A stretch of DNA of 52,637 nt from Bacillota bacterium (lineage in GTDB: Bacteria > Bacillota > Clostridia > Oscillospirales > Oscillospiraceae): the NCBI GenBank assembly GCA_021768085.1, contig JAETOJ010000022.1, forward strand, positions 1 through 52,637. The letters run 5' to 3'. Each line of letters starts with the position of its first letter. Positions within the stretch are counted from its first letter, which is position 1. The position numbers were made by a program, and so were the translations under genes. Shown one piece after another: positions 42,006-50,647 of the stretch. The notes below the pieces were generated by a model, which did no database searches, was not told where the DNA came from, and was given only the letters and a program-made list of their open reading frames with translations.

Positions 42006-43958
42006 TCACATAGACATACCACCCCAGCCCTGCTCCTCATGATCGTCCGGCTTGTGGCCCATGGCGATCTTCTTCTCCCGGATCTTCTGCAACAGCTTCC
42101 GGTCTGTCCGCATACCCGCCGGGCTGTGCTTGGGCAGGGAGTTATCTTGAAATATCCGGCCCATGCTGTGGAGCAGACGGATCACGGCCAGCGCCGCTCC
42201 GGCCATTGGGGGCTCCTCCGTACGCTCCAGCAGAATGCCGGCGTACTCATTGCCCTGGGCCGCCGCCTGGGACAGCCAGTATTCGGCCTGCTCTATATCT
42301 TGCGGAACCTCCTGGCCTATGAGGTACAACTTGCCCAGCAGATACTGCGCGCCGGGATGGCCCGCATCGGCACACTCCGTGAGGTGCTTAAACCCTTGTG
42401 TCACATCCTTGGCCACGTTCTCCCCGCTGAGACATTCCCTTGCCAGACGATACCCGGCGCGGAGCGAACCTCCTTCCTCCGCACGCTCCAGCCACTCCAT
42501 TCCTGCGGACGGGTCGCGCACATCCAGATCATCCGAGAGCAGCAATTCACCCAGCGCACACTGGGCCGGGATCATTCCCGCTTGTGCCGCTTTTGTGAAC
42601 GCCTCCGCCGCCAGCGCACTGTCCGGGATGAGGATGCCGCCATCCCGATATAGCGTCCCCAGCACATACCACGCCTGGGGTACACCGTAGTCCGCCAGCA
42701 TCCGCATCTCTGATACCGCCCAGTCTTTGTTTTCTATGGGTTCCTCCGGGTCGTCCAGGAGCCGCTTCATTTTCCAGTACCACTCATTGTGGGAGTGATC
42801 GTAGCCGTCATCCTCGTTCGGCTGCTGTGCGCCCTCGAAGGTCAACGCAGACAGGCGGAGGGTTTCCGCCTCCGCCACCACGGCATTCTTGATCTGCCGA
42901 AATTCCTTCCGCTCAGATAGCTTTTGTTTCTTGGGTGGCGCATCGGAATAGTAACCCTCCACCTCACCCTGGAGCGTCTGCCACTGTTCATAGCACTTGG
43001 CCACCGTAGGCAGGCGCTCCATCTCGTCTACCACTTCGTCCACCAACCTTTTCACCCGTTTGGGCAGATAGCCGTACTTCTTCTGCCCCTTCACACCACC
43101 CAGCGCCTGGGCCAGCTCCCACATCCGTTGTTCCGCTTCCGGGTGGTCGCAGATACCTTGACGCATTTCCTTCACCAGTTCCAGCATGGACGCCCGCGCC
43201 TGCCGCACCAGCTCGCCTCTGGAGACGGTTTTCTGCTCGTACAGATGGAGCATTTCCTGCTGGAAGATTTGATTGGTCAGCGTGGATTTGATTTTTCGGA
43301 TCCCGTCCCGGTCGAGCCAGCCCTCCTTGGGTTGGCTCGACCACGCCATCATGTGAACATGGGGATGGTTTCCTTCATCGTGGAACGCGGCATACCAACG
43401 GAAGTGATCCGGCGGTATGTTCATGGCCGCGGCGATCTCGTTGCGCTCCTGGCGGAGCAAGTCGCGCCACGCCGATGCCCGGTCATATCCAAGCCGCGCC
43501 GCGTCCTCCCGCTTCAGCGAGATGATGTGCGTCCACACGTTGCCGGTGTAGCTGTCCAGCTCCGCCGCCGCCCTTTGCAGATCCACGCTGTCATCATCAC
43601 CGAACAGGCCGTGGCTGCCCAGACGCTCCACCCGCGGACGGGTGGCGATGTACTTCAGGTACACATCGGAGCGGTTGGCCTGCTCCCAGTTGCACTCCAG
43701 CGCCGTGGTGATAAACGCGGAGGCGTGAACCTTGGTGCGCGATGCCTCCCAGTCGGCGTACTCCAACAGCTCTTTGCTGTCTGGGAAGTCCCGCACCAGC
43801 GAACGGATCAGCTGCTCCTGGCGTTTGGTGGCGGGACGGTCATCGGGCACCAGCTCCACGCCGTCCCGTGTACCGATGTAGCGCAGGTAGCCGCCCCCGC
43901 CTCCGCCGCCTTTGCCGCCGCACTTGATGTACGGGCTTTTCAGAATCAGCTTTGGCAT
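42006..43958 (-). CDS. MobP3-type relaxase with Sel1-like repeats
   Basis: A 650-residue MOB_P relaxase that nicks oriT and pilots DNA in mobilisation. N-terminal catalytic domain about 1-230: KLILKSPYIKCGGKGGGG start, conserved YLRYIGTRDG and the metal motif HDEGNHPHVHMMAWS. From about 420 to 590 are Sel1-type helical repeats (PQAWYVLGTLYRDG, PAQCALGELLLSDD, PGAQYLLGKLYLIG). ATG overlaps the upstream stop (TGATG). Only mobilisation, not type IV secretion, genes are in the island, so it needs a helper element. Confidence 0.92.
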   Translation of the reverse strand: MPKLILKSPYIKCGGKGGGGGGGYLRYIGTRDGVELVPDDRPATKRQEQLIRSLVRDFPDSKELLEYADWEASRTKVHASAFITTALECNWEQANRSDVYLKYIATRPRVERLGSHGLFGDDDSVDLQRAAAELDSYTGNVWTHIISLKREDAARLGYDRASAWRDLLRQERNEIAAAMNIPPDHFRWYAAFHDEGNHPHVHMMAWSSQPKEGWLDRDGIRKIKSTLTNQIFQQEMLHLYEQKTVSRGELVRQARASMLELVKEMRQGICDHPEAEQRMWELAQALGGVKGQKKYGYLPKRVKRLVDEVVDEMERLPTVAKCYEQWQTLQGEVEGYYSDAPPKKQKLSERKEFRQIKNAVVAEAETLRLSALTFEGAQQPNEDDGYDHSHNEWYWKMKRLLDDPEEPIENKDWAVSEMRMLADYGVPQAWYVLGTLYRDGGILIPDSALAAEAFTKAAQAGMIPAQCALGELLLSDDLDVRDPSAGMEWLERAEEGGSLRAGYRLARECLSGENVAKDVTQGFKHLTECADAGHPGAQYLLGKLYLIGQEVPQDIEQAEYWLSQAAAQGNEYAGILLERTEEPPMAGAALAVIRLLHSMGRIFQDNSLPKHSPAGMRTDRKLLQKIREKKIAMGHKPDDHEEQGWGGMSM

Positions 43959-44191
43959 CAGTCGTCCTCAGCGTGACGTGCGATTTGCTCGAAGCGCGTC
44001 TGACCATTGGTGCGCCTCGCGCGCTCCACGCTCTCGGCGCGTTTGCGCCGCAGATATTCCTCGTCCAGCTGTGTGCAGTCCGCCAGGATACTCATGCACA
44101 TATCCAGCTCCACTATCAGCTTGAACATCAGCGATGCCATGCGGTTCTCCATGGTGCCCAGCCGCCCGTTGATGCAGGAGCGGATCCCCAA
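43958..44191 (-). CDS. Small mobilisation accessory protein (MobC-like position)
   Basis: Up to 77 residues, helical (MASLMFKLIVELDMCMSILA, then EEYLRRKRAESVERARR), overlapping the relaxase start by one base. Its position and basic helical nature fit a relaxosome accessory protein. The start is uncertain: a TTG at 44191 or an ATG at 44152; neither has a strong ribosome site, and the frame stays open upstream through the oriT-like region. Confidence 0.5.
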   Translation of the reverse strand: MGIRSCINGRLGTMENRMASLMFKLIVELDMCMSILADCTQLDEEYLRRKRAESVERARRTNGQTRFEQIARHAEDD

Positions 44192-44225
44192 CGGCGCAGT
44201 TTCCCTCTGCGTTTGACCCCATTCG

Positions 44226-44290
44226 CAGCCCGGGAAAACGCCCGCACTGCGGGCGTTTGTGGCTCGGCGGGTGTCACTTGTGACGCCCGG
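44226..44290. other. Candidate oriT: two adjacent inverted repeats upstream of the mobilisation genes
   Basis: A perfect 10-bp repeat AAACGCCCGC/GCGGGCGTTT (44237-44259) is followed by CGGGTGTCAC/GTGACGCCCG around a TT centre (44266-44290). They lie in the 119-base gap between the HTH protein and the relaxosome genes, the usual location of oriT. The nick site cannot be told from sequence alone. Confidence 0.5.
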
Positions 44291-44310
44291 TGTTTATCCT
44301 GCTTTGTCCT

Positions 44311-44751
44311 TCAACCCCCTTGCGGCTCCTGTGCCACCCCCAGCCGTGCCAGCTTGGCCTGCATCTTCAGCCGGGCGGTGCTCAGCTCCAGCTCCCTGAG
44401 CTGCCGCTCAGTGTATCGTTCGATGACCAACTGGATAGGCAGGATGTGATACCGCAGGCACCCGTTCCACTTGCGGCCGTCCTTGGTCATAATCGACGTG
44501 TGCTCCGTGGTGATGAGGCCCCGCTCCTCCAACTCGGCCACGTACTTTCGCACCGTGGTCACGCTCTTTCCGATGGCCTGCCCGATCATCCGGTAGCTGG
44601 CCAGGCATTCATAGGTCTCCCGGTTCTCGCGGCGGAGCAGGTAGCCATAGACGGCGATAGCTGTTGCAGACAGGCCCAAGGAAAAGATCTCGTTGGGCAG
44701 AGGGAAATAGTTTTTGACGGGATCACGCTTCGTCCACTGTCTGCAGCTCAA
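44311..44751 (-). CDS. Winged-helix protein resembling replication initiator N-terminal domains
   Basis: A 146-residue DNA-binding protein: NYFPLPNEIFSLGLSATAIA, then ASYRMIGQAIGKSVTTVRKY (helix-turn-helix) and LEERGLITTEHT, as in the helix-turn-helix/RepA-like proteins of mobile elements. The TTG at 44751 is preferred because it overlaps the upstream stop (ATTGA) and lies six bases after AGGGAGG; an in-frame GTG at 44784 is the alternative. It may start replication of the excised element or regulate transfer. Confidence 0.75.
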   Translation of the reverse strand: MSCRQWTKRDPVKNYFPLPNEIFSLGLSATAIAVYGYLLRRENRETYECLASYRMIGQAIGKSVTTVRKYVAELEERGLITTEHTSIMTKDGRKWNGCLRYHILPIQLVIERYTERQLRELELSTARLKMQAKLARLGVAQEPQGG

Positions 44752-44960
44752 TTCGCACCTCCCTGGGTGTGCTGCGACACCCACTCCACGAACTTATCCT
44801 TGGGTACTACCATGCGGCTGCCGACTCTCAGCACGGGGAAGCCGGGCTCGTTCATCAACTCGTAGGCAGTTGAGATGGACATACCCAGCACCTGCGACAC
44901 CAGGCTTGCGTTGAGAAACAACGGCAGGTCGTCGTAGCTTTTACAGACTGACATTTTCAT
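44748..44960 (-). CDS. Excisionase-type HTH protein
   Basis: A 70-residue MerR/Xis-type DNA-binding protein: LPLFLNASLVSQVLGMSIST then AYELMNEPGFPVLRVGSRMV and VPKDKFVEWV, the standard excisionase pattern. GGAGGTATC precedes the ATG. Likely directs excision of the island with the integrases. Coupled to the HTH gene downstream. Confidence 0.9.
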   Translation of the reverse strand: MKMSVCKSYDDLPLFLNASLVSQVLGMSISTAYELMNEPGFPVLRVGSRMVVPKDKFVEWVSQHTQGGAN

Positions 44961-45499
44961 TTTCGATACCTCCTGAATATTTTGCGGGGCCTCTGGTTAA
45001 CCCAAGTATCTTTTCTCCCCGCCGGAGGCGGGGAGAAAAGAATAAATCAGAAACCCCTTGCGTTTCGGAGGCCACTCTGTTACACTGTAACTGCATCAAG
45101 CTGTGTTTTCCGAAACGCGGCGGGCCGTTGGACTGTTGCAGCAGTTCAGCGGCCTTTTTACATCGACTGTCTTTCGCGATTGGCTGGCCACACACCGTAC
45201 CCGTTCCTGTCCCAGAGTTTCACTGGAACGTTTTCACCCTGTCGGTACGCTCGTCTTGCGGCAAGAGTCTTGGCGGTACTTCGCCCAGGGAGTATGATCT
45301 CCGATGGTGGGTATTCCATTTTCAAGGTGCGATAGAGAGCTGTTGTTTTCCCCATTGACAAACGGTCTTTCCGGTGTTAGACTATTGCAAAAGAAAAAAG
45401 ACAGTCAAGCGTGTTGCTATAGTAACATGGTTCTTGCGTCTTGTCAAGACTATTTTAACAATATTTTATTATTGTCCATTTTTTTGGGGGAAAATCAGC
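44961..45499. promoter_or_regulatory. Long intergenic control region between xis and the DUF6076 gene
   Basis: About 540 bases. A stem-loop (45010-45040, TTTTCTCCCCGCC arms), a perfect 10-bp inverted repeat GCGTTTCGGA/TCCGAAACGC (45060-45069 with 45109-45118) enclosing the palindrome GTTACACTGTAAC, a 16-bp near-palindrome TGTTGCTATAGTAACA at 45412-45427, and an A+T-rich promoter-like stretch (TTGTCA around 45438). A leftward frame of 53 codons (45158-45319) has protein-like composition but no ribosome site, so it is not called. The inverted repeats are candidates for a replication origin or Xis/integrase control sites. Confidence 0.45.
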
Positions 45500-46465
45500 A
45501 TGTGGTACGCCAAGATGTATTTCTCGGAGAAGCGGGAGTTCTTTCAATATGACGCAACCGGAACCCAGGGTGTGCCGAACGTCTCCCGTGAGCTCCCGTT
45601 TTTAGAGAGCTTGCTCTCCTTTCTGGAGCTGGACTGCGGAGCGCTTGCGCCCGCGCTCCGGCAGATCGGCGAGGCCTGGAACCGCCTGATCGCAGAGGAT
45701 GACCGTCAGGCCGGGACAAACGCTATGGTGGAGCTGGCCCAGCTCAAACAGCGGCACATCTATCTGGAGCTTCTGTACGTGCGCTGGTACGACCGCTTCT
45801 CAAGAATGGGGGCTTTCGATAACCGGGGCAGCGAGGAGGATCGACAGATGCTGGACGAGCTGCTGAGTCTCCCTGAGCAGCTCCCCCTGTACCAGAGGCG
45901 GATCCAGCGGTTCTTCGAGCTGGTTCTGGACGTGGACAGCGCGGGGCGCGACCCCCAGCAGCAGGCGTCCCGGAGCTACCTCTATGACGCGCCGAGGGAT
46001 CCGGAGCTGTTTACCTTCCGTCCCATCCCCCTCAGCTTTGAGCCGGTGGAGCCGGGGCGGTGTTCGCCGGTGTTGTACTCCGGCGGCATCAGGGACATGA
46101 TCGACTACTCCCTGCGCAGTTGCGTGGAGCGGGACATCACCGTGCGGCGCTGCAAGAACTGCGGGCGCTGGTTCCCCCAGACGGGCCGCGTCAGTGCGGA
46201 ATACTGTGAGCGCCCGGTCGCCCAGGGCGAGCAGACCTGCCGGGAGATGGGCGCCTTCCAGCAGTGGACGAAGAAGCAGTCTGACGACCCGGTGTTCAAG
46301 GCCTACCGCAAGGAATACAAGCGGCGCTTCGCCTGGATCAAAGCCGGGCGCGTCACGGACAAGGAGTTTTACGACTGGAGCAAGCGTGCCAGAGAGAAAA
46401 AAGCGGAGTGCGACAGCGGCATCCTCTCCCTGGAGGAGTTCACGGCGTGGCTGAAACGCTCCTGA
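45500..46465 (+). CDS. DUF6076-like zinc-finger protein
   Basis: A 321-residue cytoplasmic protein similar to DUF6076 proteins common on clostridial mobile elements. A mostly helical N-terminal part is followed by a putative zinc ribbon VRRCKNCGRWFPQTGRVSAE then YCER and a later Cys (about residues 213-245), and a basic C-terminal helical region (KAYRKEYKRRFAWIKAGRVT). GGGGGAAAA stands before the ATG at 45500; the upstream 42 codons of open frame are hydrophobic and A+T-rich promoter DNA. Function unknown, possibly nucleic acid binding. Confidence 0.72.
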   Translation: MWYAKMYFSEKREFFQYDATGTQGVPNVSRELPFLESLLSFLELDCGALAPALRQIGEAWNRLIAEDDRQAGTNAMVELAQLKQRHIYLELLYVRWYDRFSRMGAFDNRGSEEDRQMLDELLSLPEQLPLYQRRIQRFFELVLDVDSAGRDPQQQASRSYLYDAPRDPELFTFRPIPLSFEPVEPGRCSPVLYSGGIRDMIDYSLRSCVERDITVRRCKNCGRWFPQTGRVSAEYCERPVAQGEQTCREMGAFQQWTKKQSDDPVFKAYRKEYKRRFAWIKAGRVTDKEFYDWSKRAREKKAECDSGILSLEEFTAWLKRS

Positions 46466-46486
46466 GACTGCGAGGCTAAAAGAGAC

Positions 46487-46519
46487 GGGATCGGCCATGG
46501 GGCCGATCCCGTTTTCTTT
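46487..46519 (+). terminator. Terminator after the DUF6076 gene
   Basis: A 10-bp perfect stem (46487-46496 with 46501-46510), ATGG loop, then GTTTTCTTT. The fourth copy of the junction motif starts in its T tail. Confidence 0.88.
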
Positions 46520-46556
46520 GATTATGGCAAGTCAGATTCTTTCCCGCCGCCTCACC

Positions 46557-46913
46557 CTATTCGGTTTTCAGCTGGCTCTCCCACTCGGCCTCCTTGAAGC
46601 CCACCAGGACAAAATCGTCCCCAATCAAAAGCGGGCGCTTGACCAGCATTCCGTCCGTGGCCAGAAGCCGCAGCATCTCCTCCTCGCCCATGCCGGGCAG
46701 CTTGTCCTTCAGCTCCATGGACTTGTACAGCAGGCCGCTGGTGTTGAAAAACTTCCTCAGCGGCAGACCGCTGCGGCTGTGCCACTCCGCCAGCTCGTCG
46801 TAACTGGGGTTCTCCGTTTTGATGTCCCGGATGGAATACGCGACCTGGTTTTCGTCCAGCCACTTTCGGGCCTTCTGGCAGGTGGTGCATTTGGGGTAAC
46901 AGATAAATGTCAT
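46557..46913 (-). CDS. ArsC/Spx-family thioredoxin-fold protein
   Basis: A 118-residue arsenate reductase-family protein. FICYPKCTTCQKARKWL holds CxxC near the N-terminus; RDIKTENPSYDEL, KFFNTSGLLYKSMELK and GMLVKRPLLIGDDFVLVGF are standard for the YffB/ArsC group. No other arsenic genes are near, so a redox or glutathione-like role is equally likely. AAAGGAGAG precedes the ATG. Confidence 0.9.
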   Translation of the reverse strand: MTFICYPKCTTCQKARKWLDENQVAYSIRDIKTENPSYDELAEWHSRSGLPLRKFFNTSGLLYKSMELKDKLPGMGEEEMLRLLATDGMLVKRPLLIGDDFVLVGFKEAEWESQLKTE

Positions 46914-47039
46914 AGTTCAACTCTCCTTTTCCAGCGGCACAGTACTTCCCGCAAGGGCTCGTCATGGAACCCAGGCTGGCGTTCTCCTCCCCGTCGGTGA
47001 TTTTGTGCAGCCCGACAAATTGGAACCTATCTCTCAATA

Positions 47040-47558
47040 ATGAAGGATTTGTACTTGATCGGCGGCGCCATGGGCATCGGAAAAACAGCAGTAGGTCAAC
47101 AGTTGAAACGGGATCTGCCCAACAGCGTGTTTCTGGATGGGGACTGGTGCTGGGACGCGAACCCCTTCCTCGTGACCGAGGAAACCAAGGCGATGGTTCT
47201 GGAAAACATCTGCTTTTTGCTGAATAACTTTCTACGCTGCACTGCTTACGATCATGTGATTTTCTGCTGGGTGATGCACCAGCAGGAGATCATTGACGCG
47301 ATTCTGTCAAGGCTGAACGCGGAGGATTGCCGGATCCATTGCCTCTCTCTGGTCTGCAGGCCCGATGTACTGGAGAAACGGCTACAGGGAGATATCGCGG
47401 AGGGCGTCCGCACGCCGGATATTCTCGAAAAAAGCTTATCCTATTTGCCGCTTTATGGGGCGCTACACACGGAAAAGGTCGATACGTCAGAGCTTTCGGT
47501 GCAGCAGGCAGCGGATTTGATCGCTCATTCTACTCCGTCTCATAGGGCCAGGTTCTGA
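47040..47558 (+). CDS. P-loop nucleotide kinase-like ATPase
   Basis: A 172-residue P-loop protein: LYLIGGAMGIGKTAVGQQLK (Walker A), LDGDWCWD (possible substrate Asp), and VCRPDVLEKRL (adenylate-kinase-like lid Arg). It resembles small AAA_33/shikimate-kinase-like proteins that phosphorylate small molecules or antibiotics. Substrate unknown. Converges on and overlaps by 29 bases the rhodanese gene. Confidence 0.72.
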   Translation: MKDLYLIGGAMGIGKTAVGQQLKRDLPNSVFLDGDWCWDANPFLVTEETKAMVLENICFLLNNFLRCTAYDHVIFCWVMHQQEIIDAILSRLNAEDCRIHCLSLVCRPDVLEKRLQGDIAEGVRTPDILEKSLSYLPLYGALHTEKVDTSELSVQQAADLIAHSTPSHRARF

Positions 47559-47907
47559 TGCCGCCAAATTCGTAGACGTTGGTGTAGCCAAGCTCCGCCA
47601 GAGCGAAAGACGCCGTCTTGCTGCGGTTCCCGCTGCGGCAGTACACCAGAACCGTCGCATCCTTCGCGGGGATGACCGCAACGGCGGTGTCCTCGTCGAT
47701 GGCGCCCACCGGCAGCAGAACAGCGCCTGGAATGTGGCCGCTGTCATACTCGTCCTGCTCCCGCACGTCCAGGATGATGACCTCCTGGGTATCCATCATC
47801 TTCTTGGCCTCCTCCTGGCTGATCTGCCGGTAGGGGGCCGTTTCTTCACCTCCACCACAGCCGGCCAGCAGCAGAAGGGCAAGCAGAACAGGGATCATTC
47901 GTTTCAT
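47530..47907 (-). CDS. Rhodanese-domain lipoprotein
   Basis: A 125-residue exported lipoprotein: signal MKRMIPVLLALLLLAGCGGG with a lipobox LLAGC, then one rhodanese domain (VIILDVREQDEYDSGHIPGA) with active Cys in VYCRSGNRSKTA. Anchored outside the membrane, it may carry persulfide sulfur. GGAGGTGCTC precedes ATG 47907. Confidence 0.9.
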   Translation of the reverse strand: MKRMIPVLLALLLLAGCGGGEETAPYRQISQEEAKKMMDTQEVIILDVREQDEYDSGHIPGAVLLPVGAIDEDTAVAVIPAKDATVLVYCRSGNRSKTASFALAELGYTNVYEFGGIRTWPYETE

Positions 47908-47944
47908 TTGAGCACCTCCAAAAGTCCGGCGGCCGTTTAGAGGG

Positions 47945-50476
47945 TTACCCTCCCGTGACATAGGGGACGATCACGCTATAGAACCGTTTCATCCAGTTGG
48001 CGTGGAATTGGGCCATCTGCCGCCAGTCGACCTCATTTTCAATACTGACATTGGAAAGCTGCAAATAGATTTTGGACGAGTTCTTATTTTCGCCCTTGTC
48101 CCAAACAAGGGCCGTACCCAGGGCGGACTCGATATCCTCCCGATGGGCGAGCACCTTCTCAAAGGCCCGCTTGTTCTCCTCCTTATCCGCCTTTCCAAAT
48201 ACGATCTCCGCACGGGCTGAATCGTAATTCGCCACGCAGCAGAGATTGAAGCCGCTGATGCCAAAATATCCGTTGACCCAGTTTTCCCTCGATGGGCCGA
48301 TGTTGGAAAAGGGCCCGTTCTCTCCGCACTGTTCCCGGATCATAGGCAGGGCAAAGGCCCAATACCGGCGGCGCAGTTCATGACGGCTACCCGGCGCGTC
48401 ATCTGCCGACTCGTTCTCGTCCCGGAGATAAAATACCAGTTCCGCCGGGTTCTTGCCGTAGAGCGTAAACAGCCGGCTCAGCACCGACAGCTTATTCTGG
48501 GTGTTGGTGTTCGTCCAGACATAGATACCATCGCCCCCCTCCATGCTTTTTACAAATGTACTGCTGCTGGTGGAAAAATGGTAGGCGATGTCGTTGTCGC
48601 TTGACACAGCCAGCTTTGTGATGATGGTTTTGTCCTCAGCGTACAGCGTCTGGATCACCTTCAAGTACATTTCGACCCAGCTTGTCACAGGCTGTTCCGC
48701 ATTTTTGAAACGGAACCGGGCAATCGACCGGCCTGTCAATTCCGCTTCGTCATCCAGCGTATAGGCGTCCAGCTGCTTCTGCGCCGGTTTGAAACCGCTC
48801 TCCGGCGCGGCCCAGATCTTCACGGCCCACCCCATCAGGTAGTCGTTGCGCTCCTGCAGCTCCGCCTGCGTCCACTGATCCTTCTGGGCGATCCACGTGT
48901 TCATGCGGATGCCGCTGGTATTGAATCCGTGTTCCATGGTCTTTTTCTCTGTAAAGGAGCTGTTGCTGTACCGGGAGTTGTATGCCGTGAGGGTGAGGTT
49001 GGCGATCCGATGGAGCCACGCCTCATGGATCTGCTCATAGTCCGCGCCCAGCTCCTGCTGCCACACCGGGGTAAGATGCTGCGGCATTATATGCTCAATG
49101 GAGTACGCGCCCTCGTCACAGTGGCGGTATACATCCTTGTCCTCCGCCGTTCCGAAGTTTTCGAAGCGTTCCAGCATATAGAGCTTGTTTTTGCTGTTCA
49201 TCAGATAGACCTGCTTATGGGAGAACATCTCAATAAACTCACGGTCTTCCGGGAAACGGGCCCGCTCTCTCTTGGACAACAGGGCATATTTAAACTTTTC
49301 CACATAGTTTGTCTCGCTGCCATCGTATCGGACGATCTCCCGATGGAGCAGCAGGAAAATCTTATTCAGCGCATTCGTGGGCAGGTCGCAGATGCTCCTT
49401 CGGAACAGGTAGGTCTCCGTGCAGCGAAACACCTCCGTCACCTGGGGCAGCGTTATCGTGTTCTCGTCAAGCAGCCGCAGCACTTCCAGGAAAAAGGGCC
49501 GCGTGACAGTGGTCTCCAGCCGATTCAGCCGCTGAATGCAGCCGTTTAGCTCCTTGCTGCCGGTATGGCCCTCCAGCAGGACGCGGTATCTCCTGGCATA
49601 GCGCAGCAAATCGGCCAGGAGCGGCTCCGTCTCCACCTTGGTAAGCTCCACATAGTCCTTGAACGCGGAATATACCCTGTTTTGCTGGGGCGTCACATAC
49701 TGCTTCACGCTCAGGTAATCTCGGATGAAGGCACTCACATCGTAATGGGTACACAGCTCGATGGGATTCCAATACTTGTCATAATACGTTTCCTGCGCCT
49801 TGGTGGGAAGACCCATCAGGATAAAGTTACGGATCTTATCGCCCTCACTCAGGTCCAGCCCGGTGGAGTTCAGGCTCTCGAAGATCAGCTGGGGATCGTC
49901 GTCCTTGTCCAGACGGATATTGATGATCTCCAGGCGGCAGATCCCGGTGAACAGCTGGTCGATCGTAATTTCCTGCTTTTGGATCCTTTCGTAAAAATAG
50001 TCATAGTTTACGGTGAGATTCGACTCCCGGATATGTTCGGAGGTCTCCGAAAAGAGCCTGCCGAAGGCTTTCTGGTCGTTTTTTACCGGCTTGAGCTTGA
50101 TGCGGGTATCTTCCGGCTGCCATTTATCCACCAGGTATTCCTCATAGATCCTCTGCATGAGATTGGAGGCCTCCGGCACGATGATCCCCTCGCGCATGAG
50201 GTTATACATGGCCAGAAACAGCAGCGAGACCGTAGTGAGCTGCTGCTGTCCGTCGATAACCTGGAATTCCTCATGGCTCCCCTCCGGGTTGTAAACGGAC
50301 ACCAGACTGCCAAAGAAATGGTTCTTCCTGTCGCACTGGACAATCTTTACCAAATCGTCGTAAAGCTGTTTGCAGTTTTCCGTTTTCCAGTCATAATTGC
50401 GTTGATAGACGGGGATGACAAAGCGCTTGTCCGCTCCCTCCATGTACTTGACAAATTTACACTCCGAGCCTTTCAT
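47945..50476 (-). CDS. DUF262/DUF1524 protein with C-terminal DUF4268-like domain (GmrSD-like nuclease)
   Basis: An 843-residue enzyme of the GmrSD/type IV restriction kind. The N-terminal DUF262 ParB-like NTPase domain has FVIPVYQRNYDWK and FQVIDGQQQLTTVSLLFLAM. The HNH-type DUF1524 domain has YSIEHIMPQHLTPVW near residue 470 and NLTLTAYNSRYSNSSFTEK. The last 200 residues end WMKRFYSVIVPYV, as in DUF4268. Such proteins cut modified phage DNA. Transcribed on its own from the promoter at 50506-50534. With the type I system it makes the island a defence carrier. Confidence 0.9.
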   Translation of the reverse strand: MKGSECKFVKYMEGADKRFVIPVYQRNYDWKTENCKQLYDDLVKIVQCDRKNHFFGSLVSVYNPEGSHEEFQVIDGQQQLTTVSLLFLAMYNLMREGIIVPEASNLMQRIYEEYLVDKWQPEDTRIKLKPVKNDQKAFGRLFSETSEHIRESNLTVNYDYFYERIQKQEITIDQLFTGICRLEIINIRLDKDDDPQLIFESLNSTGLDLSEGDKIRNFILMGLPTKAQETYYDKYWNPIELCTHYDVSAFIRDYLSVKQYVTPQQNRVYSAFKDYVELTKVETEPLLADLLRYARRYRVLLEGHTGSKELNGCIQRLNRLETTVTRPFFLEVLRLLDENTITLPQVTEVFRCTETYLFRRSICDLPTNALNKIFLLLHREIVRYDGSETNYVEKFKYALLSKRERARFPEDREFIEMFSHKQVYLMNSKNKLYMLERFENFGTAEDKDVYRHCDEGAYSIEHIMPQHLTPVWQQELGADYEQIHEAWLHRIANLTLTAYNSRYSNSSFTEKKTMEHGFNTSGIRMNTWIAQKDQWTQAELQERNDYLMGWAVKIWAAPESGFKPAQKQLDAYTLDDEAELTGRSIARFRFKNAEQPVTSWVEMYLKVIQTLYAEDKTIITKLAVSSDNDIAYHFSTSSSTFVKSMEGGDGIYVWTNTNTQNKLSVLSRLFTLYGKNPAELVFYLRDENESADDAPGSRHELRRRYWAFALPMIREQCGENGPFSNIGPSRENWVNGYFGISGFNLCCVANYDSARAEIVFGKADKEENKRAFEKVLAHREDIESALGTALVWDKGENKNSSKIYLQLSNVSIENEVDWRQMAQFHANWMKRFYSVIVPYVTGG

Positions 50477-50505
50477 CTTCTTGCCCCCAAGCCGTAATTT
50501 AGTTT

Positions 50506-50534
50506 ATTTTAGCACAAGGGTGTCCTTTTGTCTA
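50506..50534 (-). promoter_or_regulatory. Promoter of the DUF262 gene
   Basis: Minus strand TAGACA (50529-50534), 17 bases, TAAAAT (50506-50511) with an extended TGC just upstream of the -10 box. Confidence 0.65.
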
Positions 50535-50647
50535 TCAACCTGGTCTAAAAAGTCAGCGCACCATCTTGCGAAAGCTCCCCTGTTCCGATACAATGAAGAC
50601 GATAGAATGCTGGACAGCAATGCCTCCAAACGGAAGCGGGTGAATTT

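Noticed and set aside
45158..45361. A leftward frame of 53-67 codons in the xis upstream region
   Set aside because: Protein-like composition but no ribosome site, no family and an unclear start; noted in the intergenic entry only.
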